58,931 nucleotides of DNA from Chryseobacterium sp. PMSZPI (GTDB lineage: Bacteria; Bacteroidota; Bacteroidia; Flavobacteriales; Weeksellaceae), in assembly GCF_002835665.1 (NCBI RefSeq), contig NZ_PIZV01000025.1, positions 1 to 58,931 of the forward strand, given 5' to 3'. Both the position numbers and the translations under genes were made by a program. Under the pieces are notes generated by a model. That model saw only the letters and a list, made by a program, of their open reading frames with translations, searched no databases and was not told the DNA's origin. Positions 17,469 to 24,737 of this stretch are shown piece after piece; positions within the stretch are counted from its first letter, which is position 1; every line of letters begins with the position of its first letter.

Positions 17469-17795
17469 ATGAAATTTACAGACGATCAAATTGCTGACAT
17501 TGGTGAGGAAATCATCAGCGTTCTAAAAACCGTATACGACCCCGAAATTCCGGTAGATATCTACGAACTAGGGTTGATTTATGATGTACAGATTTCCGAT
17601 GATGCCGATGTAAAAATTATAATGACTCTTACTACTCCTAACTGTCCTGTTGCAGAAACTCTTCCGCAAGAGGTAAAAGATAAAGTAGGAGAAGTAGAAC
17701 ATGTAAAAAGTGTTGACTTAGAGCTTACCTTTGAACCGAGCTGGAATAAAGATATGATGAGTGAAGAAGCTAAGTTCGAATTAGGAATGCTTTAA
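17469..17795 (+). CDS. MIP18/DUF59 family iron-sulfur cluster assembly protein
   Basis: The 108-residue protein is a single DUF59 domain: ISVLKTVYDPEIPVDIYELG, MTLTTPNCPVAETLPQEV with the conserved Cys at about residue 58, and VDLELTFEPSWNKDMMSEEA. Members (SufT, PaaD-like) help load Fe-S clusters onto target proteins. It lies three bases after the exonuclease gene, the last of a four-gene operon. The exact client is unknown; the neighbouring sulfur cluster is rich in Fe-S enzymes but is on the other strand. Confidence 0.92.
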   Translation: MKFTDDQIADIGEEIISVLKTVYDPEIPVDIYELGLIYDVQISDDADVKIIMTLTTPNCPVAETLPQEVKDKVGEVEHVKSVDLELTFEPSWNKDMMSEEAKFELGML

Positions 17796-17800
17796 TAATA

Positions 17801-17942
17801 AGGTTAGAAGCTGGAAGAAGGAGGCTGGAAGTTAGTATTTGTTATAATTTCTAACAATTAGTTGGCAGAAATTATATTAACCACAGAGTGAATTCTTCTG
17901 TAGCCTCCAAAAACTTCCCTCTTCCGGCATCCTGCTTCCTTT
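17801..17942. repeat. Dispersed purine/pyrimidine-ended repeat, copy A
   Basis: The element fills the whole gap between two convergent genes. It starts with a purine-rich end (AAGCTGGAAGAAGGAGGCTGG, AAGTTA) and finishes with a pyrimidine-rich end (CTTCCCTCTTCCGGCATCCT, GCTTCC), which can fold back on the left end. Related copies lie at 39576-39707, 51644-51838 and 54896-55071. The two ends could serve as a bidirectional terminator hairpin. Confidence 0.7.
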
Positions 17943-18782
17943 CTAAATATTGTCTTTTACAATTTCTTTTCCTTCTCTTCTACTCCATTCGCTCCATGAC
18001 CCAACATACAGATTAGGAATTTTCAAACCGGCATGTGCCAACGCTAAAATAGTATGGCAGGCCGTTACTCCTGAACCACAGTGAATAATCAACTTTTCAG
18101 GTCTGTTTTTTAATACGTTTTTATATTTTTCTTTTAAAACTTCAGGTCTTAAAAAATTTCCGTTTTCATCCAAATTTTCAGAAAAAGGAATATTGATTGC
18201 CCCCGGAATATGTCCCGCAACCAGGTCAATAGGTTCGGATTCCCCTCTGTATCGATAAGCATCTCTTACATCTATCACTGTTGAAGAATTCTTTTTCAAC
18301 TCATTTTCAACATCTTCTAGGTTTGATATAGGAAGAGACCAGTTCTCTTTTTTAATCAATAGCGTTTTATCAAATATTTTTTCTCCTGAAGAAAAATCTA
18401 CTCCATCCTTTTCTGCGGCCTGCATTCCTCCATCAAGAACCTGTACGTTTTCCAATCCAAAGGCCTTCAGCATCCACCAAGCTCTCGCAGCAGCATTTGA
18501 TCCGTTTTTATCATCATAAATTACAATATGAGAATCTTCAGATATTCCAAGTTTTGAAAGAGTCTCTGCAAATTTTTCTATCCCCGGAAGTGGGTGTCTT
18601 CCTCCAAAAGCGGCATCTTCTCCTATATCTGCCAAATCTTTATCCAGATCAATAAATCGGGCTCCTTTGATGTGCTTATCAAGATAGTTTTGATAAACAT
18701 CTTTTCCCGTTCTTGCGTCGAGAATGATCAGGCTTTCTGAAGAAAGTGTTTTTAATTCGGATGGTGAGATGATTGGAGACAT
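17943..18782 (-). CDS. Thiosulfate/3-mercaptopyruvate sulfurtransferase (tandem rhodanese)
   Basis: The 279-residue protein has two rhodanese domains. The inactive N-terminal one (about 1-130) has LIILDARTGKDVYQNYLDKH, GARFIDLD and GGRHPLPG. The catalytic C-terminal one (about 150-275) has VIDVRDAYRYRGESEPIDLV, AGHIPGAINIPF and the active-site loop IHCGSGVTACH. The loop CGSGVT is that of 3-mercaptopyruvate sulfurtransferases more than of thiosulfate ones. It should move sulfane sulfur in the cytosol. It shares orientation with the cysteine cluster but is separated by HMG-CoA lyase and palindromic repeats, so it is probably an independent unit. Confidence 0.92.
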   Translation of the reverse strand: MSPIISPSELKTLSSESLIILDARTGKDVYQNYLDKHIKGARFIDLDKDLADIGEDAAFGGRHPLPGIEKFAETLSKLGISEDSHIVIYDDKNGSNAAARAWWMLKAFGLENVQVLDGGMQAAEKDGVDFSSGEKIFDKTLLIKKENWSLPISNLEDVENELKKNSSTVIDVRDAYRYRGESEPIDLVAGHIPGAINIPFSENLDENGNFLRPEVLKEKYKNVLKNRPEKLIIHCGSGVTACHTILALAHAGLKIPNLYVGSWSEWSRREGKEIVKDNI

Positions 18783-18817
18783 TTTGTTTATTTTTTAGGA
18801 TTGAATTCAATTAGGTT

Positions 18818-18869
18818 TTGGCTAAAGCCAATAAATTCCGGGTATAATAAAGCGGGCTAAAGCCCGCTT
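18818..18869. repeat. Twin palindromes with shared GGCTAAAGCC core (REP-like)
   Basis: Two hairpins stand 18 bases apart. TTGGCTAAAGCCAA at 18818-18831 and AAGCGGGCTAAAGCCCGCTT at 18850-18869 share the same core and loop. Followed by TTTCGCAGATTTATTTTAAA (from 18903), this resembles small intergenic repeats scattered in Chryseobacterium genomes. The second hairpin is GC-rich but lacks a proper T-run on either strand. Confidence 0.65.
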
Positions 18870-18919
18870 CTATTTATGTTTTAATTTTGCACAAATCACA
18901 ATGATTTCGCAGATTTATT

Positions 18920-19768
18920 TTAAAAATGAAAAATATCTTTTGCCTTATTATATGAACTTTCAAAGTTGAGTAAATTCAATTTATGATCTGCTTTTTCAAC
19001 GCTCATAAAGTTGATCACCTGCTCCGTAGGCATATTTCCGACAAGGTCATCCTTCGCCATCGGACATCCGCCGATTCCTTTAATCGCACTATCAAATCTT
19101 CTGCAGCCTTTATCATAAGCTGCTTTCAGTTTTGAATAAGAATCTTCATAACGGTTGTGGAAGTGTCCTCCGAAATTGATTTCAGGATATTTTGAAGGAA
19201 TTTTTTCAAATAAAAGAGCAATGGTTTCCGGAGTAGCAACGCCCGTCGTATCCGAGAGCAAAATATCTTTTACCCCGATTTCTGAAAATCTTTGAGCCCA
19301 CTGATCTACATCCTCCCATTTCCACATTTCGCCATAAGGGTTTCCAAAAGCCATTGAAAAGTAAATATTCAATTGTTTTCCTTCGCTTTTTACCAGTTCC
19401 AGCATTTTGATAATTTCATCGAAAGCTTCTTCCTGGCTTTTGTTGGTATTTCTATGCTGAAAAGTTTCAGAAATAGAAAAGGGAAAACCAAGAATATCTA
19501 CCGACTGGTGCTTCAGAGCTTTTTCTGCACCTCTGTAGTTCCCGATAATTGCAGAAACTTTGGTATTGGAGCGGGATTTATCAATATTTTCTGCCACCTC
19601 ATCAGAATCAGCCATCTGAGGAATTGCTTTTGGAGAAACAAAACTCAGACAGTCCAATACATCAAAACCAACATCCATTAAAGAGTTGATATAATCTATT
19701 TTTTTATCGGTAGGGATAAACTCTCCCCATCCCTGCATGGCATCTCTAGGACATTCGGTAAGAAACAT
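18920..19768 (-). CDS. Hydroxymethylglutaryl-CoA lyase
   Basis: The 282-residue protein is a DRE-TIM metallolyase. It begins FLTECPRDAMQGW (family RDG-like loop with the catalytic Arg) and carries DVGFDVLDCLSFVSPKAIPQ, LLSDTTGVATPETI, the metal-binding His pair in FGGHFHNR, and the HMG-CoA lyase signature IKGIGGCPMAKDDLVGNMPT with its active-site Cys. It should cleave HMG-CoA to acetyl-CoA and acetoacetate, the last step of leucine breakdown. It lies between the sulfur cluster and the sulfurtransferase on the same strand, with its own 190-base upstream gap. Confidence 0.92.
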   Translation of the reverse strand: MFLTECPRDAMQGWGEFIPTDKKIDYINSLMDVGFDVLDCLSFVSPKAIPQMADSDEVAENIDKSRSNTKVSAIIGNYRGAEKALKHQSVDILGFPFSISETFQHRNTNKSQEEAFDEIIKMLELVKSEGKQLNIYFSMAFGNPYGEMWKWEDVDQWAQRFSEIGVKDILLSDTTGVATPETIALLFEKIPSKYPEINFGGHFHNRYEDSYSKLKAAYDKGCRRFDSAIKGIGGCPMAKDDLVGNMPTEQVINFMSVEKADHKLNLLNFESSYNKAKDIFHF

Positions 19769-19960
19769 TTTTACTTTTTGATTTTCTCAAATATAATAAA
19801 ACTAAATAATTTGGTATCCGGCACATACAAATCTATCATTATTTTGATTTTCAATCCATTATATCTGATTTAAAATTTCAATCATCAATATTCATATCCG
19901 CAGAATTAGTTCCAGAGGTCTAATAAAACGATTCTACCTGATTATTGGCTATAAGAATGT

Positions 19961-21487
19961 TTAGAATAAAGCTTTTACAATAGATATAAGACTCATCACA
20001 ATGACGACTACACCTACTACTACAAACATTTTTTTGGCAGGAAGCCTGGAAGTAAGCATTGCTGAAAAAGGAGCGGTAAATACTCCTCCTAAAAGAAGTC
20101 CTAAAACAATATTCCAATGATGGATTCCTATGGTAAAAATAAAAGTGACTGCGCTTACCACTGTGAGTAAAAATTTTGCCATTGTTGAACTTCCTACCAC
20201 ATATCTTGGTGTTCTTCCTTCTTTAATTAAAGTTCCGGTTACCAATGGTCCCCATCCACCACCTGCAAAAGAATCAATAAATCCACCTGCAAGCCCCAGG
20301 ATTCTAAGATTTGTTCTTTTATGTCGTCTGGAAGTACTCCCTTTTTTCCCTTTTTCCTTGAAAGCGTTTCTGAGAATATTAATCCCCAGGTATAGGGTAT
20401 AGCAGGCAATCACAGGTTTCACAATATGAGCATAATATTCTCCGAAATGCGACAGTGTAAAAGCACCGATAAGAGCTCCCAAAGCGGCCACAGGAAATAA
20501 AACCCATACCATCTTTTTATTGACATTTCCTATTTTATAATGGCTGATACTTCCAGCCGCAGAGGTAAATGATTCCGCAGAGTGAATACTTGCACTGATG
20601 ACCGGAGGAGGTACATTGAGCAACATTAATATCGTCGTACAGATCACTCCATATCCCATTCCCATGGATCCGGCAACAACTTCAGCAAGGAATCCGGCCA
20701 GCAACATCCAGTAGAATATATATCCATCCTTGTTAAGAAAAGCCTGTAGATCTTCTGACAGGTTAAATTGATAGATAATTAATGCTAAAATAGCCACAAG
20801 AATGAAAACACCAATGATTCCCAAATAGATATTAGCCCGTCTCTGTACGCTTTTGGTAATACTGATCAACTTTTCCATCTCCAGTTTTGCTTTATGATCC
20901 GTGCTGTCTTTCTCATCCAGATATTGCGTTGTCAGTCTGTTCAGTTCTTTGACTTTATGATTAAAGTTTCCATGCAGCTGATTTCTGATATTCTGCATAT
21001 TATCTAACAGTCCATTCATTTCTTCATCAGGAATAGTTTCTGTTAAAATTTCCCGTAGTCTTTTCGCTATGGTCGGAGATTTTCCATTGGTGGAAATAGC
21101 AATTTTAAGATTTCCTTTGCTTACAATAGATCCCAGGTAAAAATCACACAAACCAGGTTTGTCTGCTATATTCACAAGCAGGTTATATTGATGGGCATCG
21201 TTTCGAATCTGTTCTGCCAGTTCAATATCATTCACTGCTGCAATAACGAGGTGTATTCTTTCGAAATCATGGTCTACATATGATCTTTCATGAAGTTCCA
21301 GATGAGGAAGCTGTTGGGATAAGATTTTAATTTCATCGCTAATTTCTTTGCCTACCAATTTGATTCTGGTTTCCGGAGCATTGGTCAAAACTGACTGAAG
21401 TTTTTCCAGAGCAATATTGCCTCCACCAATAATCAGTAGAGACATTTCTTCCAGTTTTAAAAATATGGGATATAAAGTATTACTCAT
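19961..21487 (-). CDS. Siroheme synthase (Met8/CysG-N) domain fused to TSUP sulfite exporter
   Basis: The 508-residue protein joins two functions. Residues 1-200 form the NAD-binding precorrin-2 dehydrogenase/ferrochelatase fold (LYPIFLKLEEMSLLIIGGG, VNIADKPGLCDFYLGSIV, AISTNGKSPTIAKRLREIL). After a charged linker, residues about 220-505 form a TauE/SafE (TSUP) permease with about eight spans (AGFLAEVVAGSMGMGYGVIC, FIDSFAGGGWGPLVTGTLI). TSUP proteins move sulfite, thiosulfate or organosulfur anions. With CobA elsewhere in the cluster, the N-terminal half would complete siroheme for CysI. The gene overlaps the TonB receptor by four bases. Both halves look intact. Confidence 0.9.
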   Translation of the reverse strand: MSNTLYPIFLKLEEMSLLIIGGGNIALEKLQSVLTNAPETRIKLVGKEISDEIKILSQQLPHLELHERSYVDHDFERIHLVIAAVNDIELAEQIRNDAHQYNLLVNIADKPGLCDFYLGSIVSKGNLKIAISTNGKSPTIAKRLREILTETIPDEEMNGLLDNMQNIRNQLHGNFNHKVKELNRLTTQYLDEKDSTDHKAKLEMEKLISITKSVQRRANIYLGIIGVFILVAILALIIYQFNLSEDLQAFLNKDGYIFYWMLLAGFLAEVVAGSMGMGYGVICTTILMLLNVPPPVISASIHSAESFTSAAGSISHYKIGNVNKKMVWVLFPVAALGALIGAFTLSHFGEYYAHIVKPVIACYTLYLGINILRNAFKEKGKKGSTSRRHKRTNLRILGLAGGFIDSFAGGGWGPLVTGTLIKEGRTPRYVVGSSTMAKFLLTVVSAVTFIFTIGIHHWNIVLGLLLGGVFTAPFSAMLTSRLPAKKMFVVVGVVVIVMSLISIVKALF

Positions 21488-24366
21488 TTTACCTGAAGTT
21501 TTAAGTCATATGTAAATGCTAAATAGTATAATCCTCCAATTTCAGGGCCTGCAGCATATTGAAAGTAACGACGGTTGAGCAAATTCGTTGCACCGATTTT
21601 TACATTCACATTGATTTCAGGAATTCTCCAGGTAGCCTGTGCATCAATCGTGTAATAGGCCGGAATTTCTCCAGATGCCAACGGACTTTCCCACTGAAAT
21701 CTATTTTGCCACCTTGCAGCCACTGTAAACCCAATATTTTTCACAATTTCCCTGTTTCCAACACTTATGTTTACAGCCCATTTGGGAGTATTGAACGCTG
21801 TAATAAAAAGATCGGAAGTATTGGAAGAAACAAGGTCATTATAAGATACATTCGCATTGATATTATAGTTCTTCACGATATTATATCGAACTCCTAACGA
21901 TGTTCCTAAACTTTTATAAACACTACTGCTATTGGTATATACTCTATATCGATCCTGCTTGCTTCGGTCCAGCATATCTAAAACGGCATTATCACTGCCA
22001 ATCTTTCCACTCCTGGGAACGGCTACTTCAACCTGTCCTAGGAAGCCTTCGTAAATATTATAGTAGAAATCCCAATCAATCACCAGTTTTCCGTTAAACA
22101 ATAATGATTTGTAACCCACTTCAAAAGAATTCACTTTTTCAGGCTGTAATTTTTGCAGGTTTGCAGCTACCAAAAGGTTTTTATTCTTCAATGCAGCCTG
22201 GTTCTGACTTCCTCCGGCATCTACCTCCTTATTGACAGCTGATGTAAACTGATCGATGGATGCCAATGTGTAAGAGTTTTCAAGATATCCCAAACCCTCA
22301 TTTGCCTTTTCAAGCCCTCCTACTCTTCTCACGTTACCATTATTTACAAAAGATAACGCCTCAAATAAAGAAGGAAAACGGTATCCGTTTTGAAAAGAAA
22401 ATCTGAAATTATGTTGATTTACAGGAGAATAAACAACACTTACTCTGGGATTGAATTTTGTATCAAACTCCGGATTTCTGTCTGCCCGGAGAGCCAGATT
22501 CAGTTTTAATTTATCATCAAAGAAAAGCTTGGTAAGCTGAATAAATGCACCATATTTCTGGTAGATTACATTTTTCCCGAATGTACCATCAGCCAAAGGA
22601 ATATTTCTCTCGTTAACAGGTCTTGTAAAATCTACAAAATTATTCCCGTCCGGAGTAATGCTGTACAAACGGTAATCTGCTCCTGCCAACAAACTGAATA
22701 CCTTCACCAATCTTGTAAAATCATAAGTAATCTCTCCCTGATAAAAATGGGACTTTTGTTCAAGCTTAGCCCCTCCGGTCGCGGGAGCACCTACAATTCC
22801 TGCATTGGCGGAATCCCAATTATTAATTCCAATGATGGTATTTTTCAATTGTTCAAAAGCTGCTGTTCCGGGAACAACACGATTTTTATCCGCTGCCTGG
22901 CGAGCCAGTATCATAGCATCATTCAGATTACCCCCTTCATTAAGCCTGTCTTGTAGAGCATTTTGAAAAATATTCTTCCAATTGCCATTAGAAAGATTGG
23001 TCAGATCAAGATTATCAGCCAAAGGTTTAAGGTTGTAAGAATCCCCCGTATTTTCTATCGACATATAAGCTCTGAACGTAAGTTCTTTTCCTGTAAGTTC
23101 TACTTTATGATTCTGAACGGTTGCGTTCTGAAGGCGGATCTTATTTCCTCTCTGGAAAGTTCCGTCCAACAATCCGTAACGATACACATAGGAAGCCTTC
23201 CATTGATCTCCAAAGCGGTAATACAATCCTGCATCAAACTTAATATTCTTTACTTCAGGGCTTACAAGATCTTTTTCATAATATCCTGTTCTTGACACAT
23301 TGAATGTGGTTGGCTTTCCGTTATAATTTACTTTTACTGTTGTACGGTTGTTTCTCTCATCTCCATATTTGTTCCAAAGATCTTCAGCAGGATTATTAGC
23401 GAGGGGAAACTGAGGATTGCCCGTAATTAAATAATTAGGATTTTGGTCGGTATGATTATCTGAAATCCAGTCTACTCCGCTCAGATAAGAGGCATTTACT
23501 TTTACGGCCCAGTTTTTATTCAGGACTTTGGCTATTCTTATAGCGCTTTCTCCTAAAGGTGCCGTGGTATGATTGATATGATCCACATGGTTTACTCCCC
23601 CTTTGAAATAAAGGCTTATCCCTTCTGAGGTAAAAGGATCTTTGGTCTGAAGACTGGCCAGCCCATTCACTGCATTCATTCCGTAAAGAGCTGAAGCTGC
23701 TCCGGGAGTAATTTCCATGGATTGAATATCAAGTTCTGTAGGACCAATAGCATTTCCCAATGGAACTCCCAATGTTGCAGATTGTACATCCACCCCATCC
23801 ACCAACTGCATAAACCGAAAGTTATTCGGAGAGTTGAATCCTCTTGAGTTGGGAACTTTTAAAGTAAGGCTTGACGTTAAAAGCTGTAGCCCCTTGACAT
23901 TTTCCAGTGTTTCATAAAATGATGCAGCAGGACTTTCACGGATGGTTTTAATATCAATTTTCTCGATGGCAACAGGGGACCTCAACACTTTTTCGGGAAC
24001 ACGGGAGGCTGAAATAACCACTTCATTGATAATGGTATTCTGAGGGTTTAATTCTACCGCAATCTTGTTGGATAATGAAAGGATTTCAAAATTCTGAGTT
24101 GTAAACCCTTCTTTTGAAATCACAATTCTAAAGGGAATTTTCACTCTTGTTCTTAAATTGAAATTCCCTTCCTGATCTGTAATCGTTATATCTTCAGTAT
24201 TTTCTGCTTTGATATAAGTTCCGGCAATTCCTTTATGAGAATCAGTATTTTTAATAGTTCCGGTTACTTCAATAAGTTGTTGTGCCTGAATAAAACCGGT
24301 CAGTAAAAATGTAAATAGAATGAAATGTATTTTCTTTTGGATATATTCATGGGATTTATGTTTCAT
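21484..24366 (-). CDS. TonB-dependent outer membrane receptor of the sulfur cluster
   Basis: The 960-residue protein has a signal peptide ending QAQQ and a carboxypeptidase-like regulatory domain (about 32-115; VTGTIKNTDSHKGIAGTYIK). A plug domain follows (about 120-240; SASRVPEKVLRSPVAIEKID, TPGAASALYGMNAVNGLASL), then a 22-strand-type barrel ending TYDLKLQVK. No SusD partner follows. Since it is translationally coupled to a TSUP/siroheme protein and lies behind sulfite reductase, an organosulfur compound or metal complex needed for sulfur assimilation is the likely cargo; iron or a corrinoid are alternatives. A Cys-rich six-codon ORF precedes it by 40 bases. Confidence 0.93.
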   Translation of the reverse strand: MKHKSHEYIQKKIHFILFTFLLTGFIQAQQLIEVTGTIKNTDSHKGIAGTYIKAENTEDITITDQEGNFNLRTRVKIPFRIVISKEGFTTQNFEILSLSNKIAVELNPQNTIINEVVISASRVPEKVLRSPVAIEKIDIKTIRESPAASFYETLENVKGLQLLTSSLTLKVPNSRGFNSPNNFRFMQLVDGVDVQSATLGVPLGNAIGPTELDIQSMEITPGAASALYGMNAVNGLASLQTKDPFTSEGISLYFKGGVNHVDHINHTTAPLGESAIRIAKVLNKNWAVKVNASYLSGVDWISDNHTDQNPNYLITGNPQFPLANNPAEDLWNKYGDERNNRTTVKVNYNGKPTTFNVSRTGYYEKDLVSPEVKNIKFDAGLYYRFGDQWKASYVYRYGLLDGTFQRGNKIRLQNATVQNHKVELTGKELTFRAYMSIENTGDSYNLKPLADNLDLTNLSNGNWKNIFQNALQDRLNEGGNLNDAMILARQAADKNRVVPGTAAFEQLKNTIIGINNWDSANAGIVGAPATGGAKLEQKSHFYQGEITYDFTRLVKVFSLLAGADYRLYSITPDGNNFVDFTRPVNERNIPLADGTFGKNVIYQKYGAFIQLTKLFFDDKLKLNLALRADRNPEFDTKFNPRVSVVYSPVNQHNFRFSFQNGYRFPSLFEALSFVNNGNVRRVGGLEKANEGLGYLENSYTLASIDQFTSAVNKEVDAGGSQNQAALKNKNLLVAANLQKLQPEKVNSFEVGYKSLLFNGKLVIDWDFYYNIYEGFLGQVEVAVPRSGKIGSDNAVLDMLDRSKQDRYRVYTNSSSVYKSLGTSLGVRYNIVKNYNINANVSYNDLVSSNTSDLFITAFNTPKWAVNISVGNREIVKNIGFTVAARWQNRFQWESPLASGEIPAYYTIDAQATWRIPEINVNVKIGATNLLNRRYFQYAAGPEIGGLYYLAFTYDLKLQVK

Positions 24367-24737
24367 GGAGCTATATTTTAGGATTAATTAAATGGTTATG
24401 TGATCATTAAAGACAACACATACACATTCGTTTCCCTAAAACAGACGGAGATTGATTTTTAATTTTCTGCCTTCGATGAAAAATTGGGGTCATATAATAA
24501 TATTTTCAGTTTGTACATTTATTAAAAAACACTGTTAATCAAATAATTAAATCATAAAAGCTTTTATTTTAAAAACACTTTAGTTCACTTAAGTAAGTTT
24601 AAAAATATACGGTATAAGAAGTTCACATAAGATTAAAGGCTTTGATTTTCAAAAACTTTACTGATCTTAACAAGCATTTAATTGTTACTTAAAATCACCA
24701 ATGGTTCCGAATCTTTTGTAATTTTTGTGATTGAAAT
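24367..24737 (-). promoter_or_regulatory. Upstream region of the TonB receptor with candidate regulatory sites
   Basis: This gap of about 370 bases separates cysI from the receptor gene and holds a six-codon Cys-rich ORF at 24407-24427. Further upstream are an 8-base palindrome ACTTAAGT (about 24593-24600), the inverted repeat TATAC/GTATA around 24606-24616, and a minus-strand TATATTTT box (24603-24610), one base off the -7 consensus. I see no terminator hairpin with a T-run. The arrangement suggests a separate, regulated promoter for the receptor and the fusion gene inside the larger cluster. Confidence 0.45.
24407..24427 (-). CDS. Candidate Cys-rich leader peptide MCMCCL
   Basis: On the minus strand ATG TGT ATG TGT TGT CTT TAA encodes Met-Cys-Met-Cys-Cys-Leu and stops 40 bases before the receptor start. 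GGGAAACGA precedes its ATG. Three Cys and two Met in six codons, in front of a gene of the cysteine biosynthesis cluster, is the composition expected of a leader whose translation reports charged tRNA-Cys, as in the CCC-motif leaders known from actinobacterial sulfur operons. Its expression is not shown by sequence alone. Confidence 0.5.
   Translation of the reverse strand: MCMCCL

Noticed and set aside
24367..24737. SAM or other known riboswitch before the TonB receptor
   Set aside because: I could not find a conserved S-box or SAM-II-like core; the region is better described by the micro-ORF and palindromes.
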